From the NCBI GenBank assembly GCA_024707225.1, contig JANQAE010000001.1:2043387-2107386 (forward strand): a stretch of 64,000 bases of DNA, written 5' to 3'. A program made the translations under genes and the position numbers. A model generated the notes under the pieces. That model was not told where the DNA came from. It searched no databases and worked only from the letters and a program-made list of their open reading frames with translations. Below, piece after piece: positions 57,248-64,000 of this stretch (positions are counted from its first letter, which is position 1; every line of letters starts with the position of its first letter). This DNA comes from Dokdonella sp. GTDB taxonomy: Bacteria > Pseudomonadota > Gammaproteobacteria > Xanthomonadales > Rhodanobacteraceae.

Positions 57248-58228
57248 ATGGCACAAATCACCTTGATCGAAGCCGTCACCCAGGCACTGGCCTGGGAGAT
57301 GAAGCATGACAGCAGCGTCCTCGTCCTCGGCGAGGACGTCGGCGTCAACGGCGGCGTGTTCCGCGCCACGCAGGGCCTGCTGCAGCAGTTCGGCGAAGGG
57401 CGCGTCCTCGACACGCCGCTGGACGAGACCACGATCGCCGGCCTGACCGTAGGCCTGGCCGCGCAGGGCATGAAGCCGGTCGCCGAGGCCCAGTTCGAGG
57501 GCTTCATCTACGCGATGCTCGAGCAGATCATCTGCCACGCCGCGCGCCTGCGTAACCGCACGCGCGGGCGCATGAGCGTGCCGGCCGTGTTCCGCGCGCC
57601 CTGGGGCGGCGGCATCCGCGCGCCCGAGCACCATTCCGAAGCCAACGAGGCGCTGTTCACGAACGTGCCGGGCCTGCGCGTGGTGCTGCCGTCCTCGCCG
57701 GCGCGCGCCTACGGCCTGCTGCTGGCGGCGATCCGCGATCCGGATCCGGTGATCTTCTTCGAGCCCAAGCGCATCTATCGCCAGTACAAGGAAGAAGTGC
57801 CCGACGACGGCGAGGCGCTGCCGCTGGACGTGTGCTTCGTGCTGCGCGACGGAACCGACGTCACGCTGGTGACCTGGGGCGCGCAGGTCAAGGAGACGCT
57901 CGAGGCTGCCGAGGCGCTCGCCGCCGACGGCATCAGTGCCGAGGTCATCGACGTCGCGACGCTCAAGCCGCTCGACTTCGACACGATCGCCGAATCGGTC
58001 GCCAAGACCGGCCGCTGCGTCATCGTGCACGAGGCGCCGCGCACGGCCGGCTTCGGTGCCGAGATCGCGGCCCGTCTGGCCGAGCATTCGATGTACGACC
58101 TGCTCGCGCCGGTCGAGCGCGTCACCGGCTACGACACCCACATCCCGCTGTTCCGGCTCGAGATGAAGTACCTGCCCGGCGTCGACAAGATCGTCGCCGC
58201 GGCCAAGCGCACGCTCGCGGCCGGCTGA
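57248..58228 (+). CDS. pdhB: 2-oxo-acid dehydrogenase E1 component, beta subunit
   Basis: Partner of the alpha subunit in the alpha2beta2 E1. The 326-residue protein begins MAQITLIEAVTQALAWEM, has LGEDVGVNGGVFRAT, the active-site region EAQFEGFIYAMLEQI and PWGGGIRAPEHHSE, and ends GYDTHIPLFRLEMKYLPG, as in the family. ATG at 57248, 40 nt after the alpha gene; the upstream frame shadows it. Confidence 0.92.
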   Translation: MAQITLIEAVTQALAWEMKHDSSVLVLGEDVGVNGGVFRATQGLLQQFGEGRVLDTPLDETTIAGLTVGLAAQGMKPVAEAQFEGFIYAMLEQIICHAARLRNRTRGRMSVPAVFRAPWGGGIRAPEHHSEANEALFTNVPGLRVVLPSSPARAYGLLLAAIRDPDPVIFFEPKRIYRQYKEEVPDDGEALPLDVCFVLRDGTDVTLVTWGAQVKETLEAAEALAADGISAEVIDVATLKPLDFDTIAESVAKTGRCVIVHEAPRTAGFGAEIAARLAEHSMYDLLAPVERVTGYDTHIPLFRLEMKYLPGVDKIVAAAKRTLAAG

Positions 58229-58250
58229 TCGACGACGGAATCCCAAGCCC

Positions 58251-59660
58251 ATGAGCGAAACCAAGACCTTTCATCTTCCGGACCTCGGCGAAGGCCTGCC
58301 CGACGCGACGATCGTCGAGTGGTTCGTCAAGCAGGGCGACACGATCCGGCTCGACGCGCCGTTGGTTTCGATGGAGACCGCCAAGGCGGTCGTCGAGGTG
58401 CCTTCGCCGTACTCCGGCACGGTGGCCCGGCTCTACGGCGGCAACGGCGACGTCATCGTGACCGGTGCCGCACTGGTCGACATCGCGATCGATCCGTCCG
58501 CGCCGCAGCGCGCCGATGCCGAGGCGACCGGACATCATCACGGACCGCCGCCGGCGAAGCCGTCGACCGGCGCGCCGGCACCGGCCGCGCCCGGCAAGGT
58601 CGTAGCCTCCGACGAAGGCGGCGAGATCCGCGAGGGCGGCACGGCTCCACGCGCCGACTCGGGCACCGTCGTCGGTGCGATGGAGGCCGGTGACCGCGTC
58701 CACAGCGAGGCGCTGACCCAGGTCGGCGGCGTCAAGGCCGTGCCGGCGGTGCGCGCACTGGCGCGCAAGCTCGGCGTCGATCTGGCACGGGTGTCGCCGA
58801 GCGGCGCCGACGGCGTGGTCACCGCGCAGGACGTCAAGCAGGCCGCCGCCGGGACAGCACGCGTCGGCGCCGGCGCCGCAGCAGCGCCGGCTCGCACCGC
58901 CGCGCCGCAGGCGCAGGCCGCTGCCGCCGCCGCACCCGCTCAGCCCGCTGCAGCGGCGCAGCGCACCACGCTGTCGGCAGCCGGCAAGCCGATCCGCACC
59001 ACGCCGCCGTCGGTCGCCGCGACCGGCCAGCCCGAGCAGCTCAAGGGCGTGCGCCGCAACATGGCGCGCGTCATGGCCGACGCACACGCCAAGGTCGTCC
59101 CGACCACGCTGGCCGACGACGCCGACATCCACGCCTGGCTGCCCGGCAACGACATCACGGTGCGCCTGATCCGCGCCCTGGTGCGTGCCTGCAAGACCGT
59201 GCCGGCGCTCAACGCCTGGTTCGACGGAGAGAACCTGACGCGCACGCTGCATCCGCACGTCGACATCGGCATCGCGGTCGACACCGACGACGGCCTGTTC
59301 GTGCCGGCGCTGCGCAACGCCGACGCGCTCGACGCCGCCGGCCTGCGCACCGCGATCAACCGGTTGCGCACCCAGGTCGAGGACCGCAGCATTCCGCCGT
59401 CGGAATTGTCCGGCTACACGATCAGCCTTTCGAACTTCGGCGTGTTCGCCGGGCGCTACGCGACGCCGGTCGTGGTCCCGCCGTGCGTCGCGATCGTCGC
59501 GGCCGGCAAGGGCCGCCACCAGATGACGCCGGTCATGGGCGGCTTCGAATCGCATCGGGTGATCCCGCTGTCGCTGACGTTCGATCACCGCGCCGCGACC
59601 GGCGGTGAAGCGGCCCGCTTCCTGAAGGCGATGCTGGACGATCTGGCCCTGGCCAGCTGA
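58251..59660 (+). CDS. 2-oxo-acid dehydrogenase E2 component (dihydrolipoyl acyltransferase)
   Basis: Core of the complex, taking the acyl group on lipoate and passing it to CoA. The 469-residue protein has one N-terminal lipoyl domain with the modified Lys in SMETAKAVVEV near residue 46, and an Ala/Pro-rich linker. The E1/E3-binding domain is VPAVRALARKLGVDL, near residue 165. After a second Ala-rich linker comes the catalytic domain ending LTFDHRAATGG. The usual Asp of the HRxxDG motif is Thr here. No E3 gene follows, so a shared lipoamide dehydrogenase elsewhere must serve. Confidence 0.93.
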   Translation: MSETKTFHLPDLGEGLPDATIVEWFVKQGDTIRLDAPLVSMETAKAVVEVPSPYSGTVARLYGGNGDVIVTGAALVDIAIDPSAPQRADAEATGHHHGPPPAKPSTGAPAPAAPGKVVASDEGGEIREGGTAPRADSGTVVGAMEAGDRVHSEALTQVGGVKAVPAVRALARKLGVDLARVSPSGADGVVTAQDVKQAAAGTARVGAGAAAAPARTAAPQAQAAAAAAPAQPAAAAQRTTLSAAGKPIRTTPPSVAATGQPEQLKGVRRNMARVMADAHAKVVPTTLADDADIHAWLPGNDITVRLIRALVRACKTVPALNAWFDGENLTRTLHPHVDIGIAVDTDDGLFVPALRNADALDAAGLRTAINRLRTQVEDRSIPPSELSGYTISLSNFGVFAGRYATPVVVPPCVAIVAAGKGRHQMTPVMGGFESHRVIPLSLTFDHRAATGGEAARFLKAMLDDLALAS

Positions 59661-59743
59661 CGGGGCACCTGCGCCCGCGCGCCGATCCGGCGGCGGGCGT
59701 AAGATGGACCGCAGATTCCGGCCTGGAACTTCGGGGGTATCCC

Positions 59744-60273
59744 ATGTCCGCTGCGCTGCGCGCCGCTCTCGTTGCGGGACTGTTCGCGATCATCGCCTTT
59801 GCACCGACCTGTGAAGCGGCCAGCTTTCAGGTCACGCGATTCGACGACCCGGTTCCCGACGGTTGCGCCGTCGATGATTGTGCTCGTTGCGCGAGGCTGT
59901 ACTTGCCGCCAACGCCCTGCCCGGCGCCGATACGGTCCGCCTCTGGAGCGGACGTTAGTCCGGAGTCGCCATCCAGACCAGCGGCGCCAATTTCGAGGGG
60001 CCGGGCGACACCTGCTTTCCGCACACCGGCTTCAACTTCGCCAACCTGACGGCCGAGCAGCTGGACCTCGGTCCGCTGGCCGACAACGGCGGCCCCACGC
60101 CGACGCGCCTGCCGTCATCGGAGAGCGTGCTGCTCGACCACACCTCCGGCACCGCGGCGCTGTGCGAGACGATCGATCAACGTGGTTTCATCCGCCCGCG
60201 TCCCTGCACGGCGGGCGCCGCCGACCCGCTCGCGGTCGACGATGCGGTATTCATCGACGGACTGGACCTGTGA
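59744..60273 (+). pseudogene. Decayed CSLREA-domain secreted protein
   Basis: A signal peptide and FQVTRFDDPVPDGCAVDDC open in one frame. The hallmark CSLREAVLAANALPGADTV follows in another frame after about two extra bases near 59880. The characteristic C-terminal piece [16 protein letters not shown], then [11 protein letters not shown] and an ending FIDGLDL at 60273, is in a third. The long beta-helix that normally separates these parts is absent. So the gene appears to have lost its middle and its frame. Intact relatives are large cell-surface proteins. No full-length product is possible as read. Confidence 0.65.
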
Positions 60274-60343
60274 GACGGCGGGCGGCATCGACACCACTTC
60301 CACCGGCGCTATCATTGCCGCTTCTCCCCATCGAGGACTAGCC

Positions 60344-60976
60344 GTGTTCAGATCGTTCCTGTTGACCGCCTCGCTGCTGCTGCCGACGCTCGGCTTCGCG
60401 CAGTCGGATACCACCAGCTCCAAGCAGGCCGCCGACGCCAAGACGGCCGCCGCAGCACAGAAGCCGGCCGCGCCCCAGGTCCTGTTCAAGACCACGCTCG
60501 GCGACATCACGGTGGAACTGTACCCGGACAAGGCGCCGAAGACCGTCGAGAACATGCTCGATTACGTGCGCAGCGGCTTCTACGACGGCACGATCTTCCA
60601 CCGCGTGATCGGCAACTTCATGATCCAGGGCGGCGGCTTCACGGCGGATCTGCGCCAGAAGCAGACCAAGGCGCCGGTCGCCAACGAGGCCAACAACGGC
60701 CTCAGCAACACGCGCGGCACGATTGCGATGGCGCGCACCGGCGATCCGCACTCGGCGACCGCGCAGTTCTTCATCAACGTCGTCGACAATCGCAATCTCG
60801 ACTACGTCAGCGATCAGAGCCCGATGACCTGGGGCTATGCCGTGTTCGGCAAGGTCATCGCCGGCATGGACGTCGTCGACAAGATCAAGGCCGTGCAGAC
60901 CGGAGCGCAGGGGCCTTTCCGCAGCGACGTGCCGACGACGGCAGTCGTGATCGAGAAAGCCGAAGTCGTCCAGTAA
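60344..60976 (+). CDS. Periplasmic cyclophilin-type peptidyl-prolyl cis-trans isomerase
   Basis: A 210-residue foldase with a signal peptide ([16 protein letters not shown]), a short Ala/Lys-rich spacer and a cyclophilin domain from about residue 45. The domain has [31 protein letters not shown] (catalytic Arg), [17 protein letters not shown] and the WGYAVFGKV segment. GTG start at 60344 behind a GAGGA site, chosen for the signal peptide; the open frame upstream overlaps the pseudogene. It lies 184 nt before lpxH; a ppi-lpxH pair is common in Gammaproteobacteria. Confidence 0.92.
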   Translation: MFRSFLLTASLLLPTLGFAQSDTTSSKQAADAKTAAAAQKPAAPQVLFKTTLGDITVELYPDKAPKTVENMLDYVRSGFYDGTIFHRVIGNFMIQGGGFTADLRQKQTKAPVANEANNGLSNTRGTIAMARTGDPHSATAQFFINVVDNRNLDYVSDQSPMTWGYAVFGKVIAGMDVVDKIKAVQTGAQGPFRSDVPTTAVVIEKAEVVQ

Positions 60977-61160
60977 CAGCAGCGCCACGATTGGTTCGGC
61001 GAGCGGTCCGGTTTCGACCGCTCGCCGGATACCGCATTCTTCCGTACGATCGACGCGTGAGCAGACGTGCAAGGCGACGCGGCGTTGCGCTTGCATCTCG
61101 CCAACCCGGCGCGCCGCGATGGCGCGTGCCGACCAACGGAGCGAGGCTCGAGAGGTCACA

Positions 61161-61889
61161 ATGGCCACCGTGTTCATTTCCGATCTGCACCTGGACGCGG
61201 CGCGCCCCGGCATCATCGACCTGTTCGCCGACTTCATCGAGAGCCAGGCAAAAGCCGCTCGTGCGCTCTACATCCTCGGCGATCTCTTCGAGGCCTGGAT
61301 CGGCGACGACGATGACGACGAAACCGGGGCTCGGGTCGCGACGGTCCTCGGTGGATTGAGGCAGTCCGGCGTTCCTTGCTTCTTCATCGCCGGCAATCGC
61401 GACTTCCTGCTCGGCGACGTCTGGGCCCGGCGCGCCGGCGTGACGCTGCTGGACGACCCGTCGCTGATCGACGTCGAAGGCGTACCGACATTGCTGATGC
61501 ACGGCGACACGCTCTGCACCGACGATGCGCGCTACCAGGCGATCAGAACGATGCTGCGCGCGCCGGGCTGGCAGCGCAGCTTTCTCGACAGGCCGCTCGC
61601 CGAACGTCGTGCGTTCGCCGCGGAGGCGCGCGCGGAAAGCCGGCGATACACGACCGATCCCGCGAACAACGCGATCATGGACGTCAATCAAGAACAGGTC
61701 CGAGCGACCATGCGACGCTTCGGAGCGCGCAGGCTCATACACGGGCATACGCATCGCCCGGGCATTCATGACGTCGACCTGGCCGGAGAACCGGCGCAGA
61801 GAATCGTGCTCGGCGACTGGTACGAGCAAGGCAGCGTTCTCAGGATCGACGCCGGCGCGTTTGCGCTCGAAGCGCTTCGGACGCCCTGA
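61161..61889 (+). CDS. lpxH: UDP-2,3-diacylglucosamine diphosphatase
   Basis: Peripheral membrane metallophosphoesterase that cuts UDP-2,3-diacylglucosamine to lipid X in lipid A synthesis, supplying a substrate for LpxB. The 242-residue protein has VFISDLHLDAARPG, ILGDLFEAWIGDDD, IAGNRDFLLG, LMHGDTLCTDD and HGHTHRPGIHDV, the full LpxH metal set including the Arg after Asn in GNRD. ATG at 61161. It faces a hairpin and the convergent secreted-protein genes. Confidence 0.95.
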   Translation: MATVFISDLHLDAARPGIIDLFADFIESQAKAARALYILGDLFEAWIGDDDDDETGARVATVLGGLRQSGVPCFFIAGNRDFLLGDVWARRAGVTLLDDPSLIDVEGVPTLLMHGDTLCTDDARYQAIRTMLRAPGWQRSFLDRPLAERRAFAAEARAESRRYTTDPANNAIMDVNQEQVRATMRRFGARRLIHGHTHRPGIHDVDLAGEPAQRIVLGDWYEQGSVLRIDAGAFALEALRTP

Positions 61890-62094
61890 CGGCACGCTGC
61901 CCGTGAGCGGGAGGCCTCCGTTGACTGACTGAGGCTCGAGGCGAGATCGGCCGAGGGCCGGGTTCCCCGAGTCGTCCAGTTCCTCAGGCTGTCGCGTTCA
62001 ACTGCAGACGCGCACTTGCGCGTACTCGCTCGCCGTTGCCGGCAGTCACCGGGCCGCTCTCAAGCTGACGATCCTCGTGATACACAAGACCAAG

Positions 62095-62131
62095 GGCGAG
62101 CCTCCGGGCGGGATCCCGTCCGGGGCTCGCC
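62095..62131. terminator. Large imperfect hairpin downstream of convergent lpxH and Fn3-like gene
   Basis: GGCGAGCC at the left pairs with GGCTCGCC at the right. Inner arms continue nearly perfectly to a central GGATCC, giving a 37-nt stem with one or two mismatches. No T-run follows on the plus strand; on the minus strand a T-containing stretch follows. It may stop both convergent transcripts. Confidence 0.5.
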
Positions 62132-62143
62132 GAGCTCCGCGGG

Positions 62144-62503
62144 CTACTTCGCGACGACGCGCTGCGGTCCCGTCAGGCTGTCCTTGGTCCCGTCCTTGTT
62201 GATCAGGCCGATCGAGTACCAGTAGGTCTGGCCGACCACGGCCGAGGTGTCGCGCCACTGGTAGGCGTTCGCATATCCCTCCTCGAACGTGCCTGCCGGT
62301 ATCGTGTCCTTGCTGACTCGCTCGAACGGGCCGGACTCGCTGTCACCACGCAGGATGACGTAGCCGTACACCGCCTCCTCGTTGGCGACCGACCATTTCA
62401 GCAGAGGACCGCGACCGGCCGGCGGCGGCCCCTGGATTTCCCGCACCTTCGCTTTGAGCACCTCGCGGATATCGTTCGCCCCGCGCGCGCTCGGATCGCC
62501 CAT
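62144..62503 (-). CDS. Fibronectin type III-like small protein
   Basis: A 119-residue product reading like a single beta-sandwich: LLKWSVANEEAVYGYVILRG, then ESGPFERVSKD, then VGQTYWYSIGLINKDG, the usual Fn3 B-C and F-G strand pattern. It has no signal peptide. Its ATG overlaps the stop of the DUF1573-like gene by one base in ATGA fashion. So it is translationally coupled, or the two are one gene split by a recent stop. The function is unknown. Confidence 0.65.
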   Translation of the reverse strand: MGDPSARGANDIREVLKAKVREIQGPPPAGRGPLLKWSVANEEAVYGYVILRGDSESGPFERVSKDTIPAGTFEEGYANAYQWRDTSAVVGQTYWYSIGLINKDGTKDSLTGPQRVVAK

Positions 62504-63540
62504 CAGGCGCTTCTGTTCGCGGTCGGCGCCTGATCGGCGGGCCCTTCGGTCGGCTCTTCCGCGGGCTCGACGCCGGGCGGCAAGGCCGTAGCGGTCAACC
62601 GGATCGGCAACACCTGGTCGTAATCGGGCAGATCGACGCGCAGTATGCCCTCCAAGGGGCCGAACCCGATGCCCTTACCGCCTCTGATACGAATGCGCTT
62701 GCAGCCGTCAGCGGCGGGCGAACAATCGACCACGTCCGTCTTCGCGCCTTTCCAAGCCTCGAGCTCGACCTTGCCGACGCGAAACGGCTTGCCGCTGCGG
62801 CTTCGCAACGGCACGAAGTATTCCCGGTCTGCATCGGTCCGCACGACGCCCAGCGAAACCGCCTGACGCTCGGGCGCGACATCGCCTACGATGTGCGCGC
62901 TCAACGCGATCGCGACCTTCTTCTGCTGCGGCGTATCGAGCGATACGACGATGCGATCGTCCGAACGCTGCCCCCAGGGTGCCGAGGCCTTGTACGCGAC
63001 CCGCACCGTACGCCCGTCATTCTCGAGCCTGGCATCGACGAAGGCGGGCGACTCGACGATACCGGTCGCGCGCAGGCTGCCGTGATCACGACTCGTCAGC
63101 TCGATCTGGCGCGACGGCAGAACGCCGCCGATGATGACTTCGCCCAGATCGACCGTGGGGCGCGGATCGTCGAGCACGCTGCCGATGAAACCCTGTGCAT
63201 AGGCATAGGTCGGGACCGACTTCGAATCACCGGTATCGAGCAGGAACATGCGATTGGTGAGACCGACCGCGACGTCCGGTCTTATCACCGCCTTCAGCTT
63301 GGCCGTCTCGCCTGGCGCCAACGTCAGGCTGGACGGCTCGATCGTATCGGTGGGCTGGCTCGCGAGAATTCTTCCGATGCGCACCTTCTGCTGACCGAGG
63401 TTCTTGACCTCGATCTCACACTGCGCCGTCGAGAAAACGAATACCTCTCCGAACTGGCAACTCTGGACGGACAGCTGGGGAGCAGGCGCGGCGGCCGAGG
63501 CGACCGCCAGTACGGCGGGAACGAGCGAAGTGAGCAGCAT
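62503..63540 (-). CDS. Exported DUF1573-like (choice-of-anchor) beta-sandwich protein
   Basis: A 345-residue protein with a signal peptide (MLLTSLVPAVLAVASAAA) followed by repeated Ig-like segments. The first resembles DUF1573: FSTAQCEIEVKNLGQQKV, then SSLTLAPGETAKLKAVI. Later segments (VDLGEVIIGGVLPSR, IVVSLDTPQQKKVAIAL) repeat the pattern of anchored surface proteins. It has conserved Cys pairs and no enzyme motif. The ATG at 63540 is chosen for the signal peptide. It ends in EEPTEGPADQAP, a low-complexity tail. Probably a cell-surface or periplasmic structural protein. Confidence 0.7.
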   Translation of the reverse strand: MLLTSLVPAVLAVASAAAPAPQLSVQSCQFGEVFVFSTAQCEIEVKNLGQQKVRIGRILASQPTDTIEPSSLTLAPGETAKLKAVIRPDVAVGLTNRMFLLDTGDSKSVPTYAYAQGFIGSVLDDPRPTVDLGEVIIGGVLPSRQIELTSRDHGSLRATGIVESPAFVDARLENDGRTVRVAYKASAPWGQRSDDRIVVSLDTPQQKKVAIALSAHIVGDVAPERQAVSLGVVRTDADREYFVPLRSRSGKPFRVGKVELEAWKGAKTDVVDCSPAADGCKRIRIRGGKGIGFGPLEGILRVDLPDYDQVLPIRLTATALPPGVEPAEEPTEGPADQAPTANRSA

Positions 63541-63632
63541 GATCTCGTAGGTCTGAAAGGAACCGCGAAATGCTATCGGGAACGCACGACCGCGCCAACT
63601 GCTGGCGAACGCACGACACGAACGACGGGAAT

Positions 63633-63660
63633 AAAAAAGCCCACCCGTTGCCGGGTGGGC
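63633..63660 (-). terminator. Rho-independent terminator for the minus-strand gene at 63698
   Basis: GCCCACCCG pairs with CGGGTGGGC over 9 bp around a TTGC loop. Read on the minus strand it is followed by six T (63638-63633). It lies 38 nt after the stop of the partial gene and separates it from the DUF1573-like gene. Confidence 0.88.
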
Positions 63661-63697
63661 TTCTGACTTTTCCCTCTGCCGAAGCAGAGATCGATTC

Positions 63698-64000
63698 TTA
63701 CTCGACCGAGAAGCTCTGCAATGCCACCGGCAGTGCCGTGTAGCCCCACGAGAACTCGCCACAGCGCGGCGGCGTGGTCGTCGGCAGACCGGAGTCCGAC
63801 GTGACGATCAACAGGTAGTTCTGGCCATTGGTGATGCCCGGAACGCCCTGCAGGTTCAGCGTGCCGCCCGGTGCAACGCCGGTCAGCGGCGCGCTGGTGC
63901 AGTTGGCCGCGATGATGATCTCACGCTCCGAACCGGTCAGCGTGATACCACCCGCTTCGTTGTTGTTGTAGGTGAACTGGTAGACGACGCTGGGATGAGC
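63698..64000 (-). CDS. C-terminal part of a secreted beta-sandwich protein (partial, runs off the window)
   Basis: The minus-strand frame is open from the window edge to a TAA at 63698 and encodes about 100 residues with no internal start. The visible part reads SVVYQFTYNNNEAGGITLTG, IIIAANCTSAPLTG and GQNYLLIVTSDSGLP, like a prepeptidase-C-terminal or similar calcium-dependent sandwich, and ends ALPVALQSFSVE. Two Cys residues may bond. Base composition is lower in GC than the main window. The following terminator confirms the direction. The start and full function lie outside. Confidence 0.7.
   Translation of the reverse strand, partial: AHPSVVYQFTYNNNEAGGITLTGSEREIIIAANCTSAPLTGVAPGGTLNLQGVPGITNGQNYLLIVTSDSGLPTTTPPRCGEFSWGYTALPVALQSFSVE

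Noticed and set aside
1-64000. CRISPR arrays, tRNA or rRNA genes, prophage or integrative elements, att sites
   Set aside because: No regularly spaced repeats, cloverleaf-like tRNA sequences, rRNA motifs, integrase or phage structural genes were seen on either strand.

Overview
This is a GC-rich chromosomal window from a Gram-negative bacterium. The order frr-uppS-cdsA-dxr-rseP-bamA-skp-lpxD-fabZ-lpxA-lpxB-rnhB-dnaE-accA is the classic gammaproteobacterial envelope and lipid block. The aerobic amino-acid catabolism, the lpxO gene and the style of the secreted proteins point to Lysobacterales (Xanthomonadales), perhaps Rhodanobacteraceae. That placement is inferred from gene order and protein character only. 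I saw no tRNA, rRNA, CRISPR array, prophage or complete insertion sequence.

Region 1 (1-18.5 kb, all + strand) is the housekeeping block: translation recycling, isoprenoid and phospholipid precursors, outer-membrane assembly, lipid A synthesis, DNA polymerase III alpha and AccA. Most junctions overlap by 4 nt. An unusual insertion is a membrane-anchored LTA-synthase-like phosphoglycerol transferase between lpxB and rnhB. Region 2 (18.5-31 kb, mostly - strand) holds an unknown exported protein, two tandem secreted agmatine/peptidylarginine-deiminase-like paralogues, an ArnT-like glycosyltransferase, a Gph-type phosphatase, pgk, a cardiolipin-synthase-like PLD protein, a small EF-hand protein, LpxO and a GT1 glycosyltransferase.

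Region 3 (31-43.4 kb) is the most distinctive metabolic part. A strong sigma-54 promoter, with inverted and direct TGTCGC repeats upstream, precedes an outer-membrane protein, a DUF1097 membrane protein, AldA, a Tat-exported Rieske protein and a periplasmic PQQ alcohol dehydrogenase, closed by a strong terminator. Beyond an IS3 relic lie an AcoR-like sigma-54 activator and a lutA-lutC-lutB lactate-oxidation operon with a divergent GntR/FadR regulator and its operator. Together these could oxidise a short diol or alcohol to aldehyde, acid and finally pyruvate.

Region 4 (43.4-48.1 kb) is a candidate phosphorus-sparing membrane-lipid cassette: OlsF (ornithine lipid), BtaA and BtaB (betaine lipid) and PlcP (phospholipase C supplying diacylglycerol). 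Region 5 (48.1-59.7 kb) is amino-acid catabolism: an hpd-hmgA-fahA-maiA tyrosine operon with a divergent MarR regulator, a POT peptide transporter, kynA, and a 2-oxo-acid dehydrogenase E1alpha-E1beta-E2 operon. Region 6 (59.7-64 kb) holds a decayed CSLREA-type protein, a periplasmic peptidyl-prolyl isomerase, lpxH, a DUF1573/Fn3-like secreted pair and the 3' end of a further secreted protein.

At least seven well-conserved genes (rnhB, gph, the PLD gene, the sigma-54 activator, lutB, lutC and kynA) each carry one single-base frameshift with conserved protein on both sides. This looks more like residual sequence error than decay, although three of the seven fall within 4 kb next to an IS relic.
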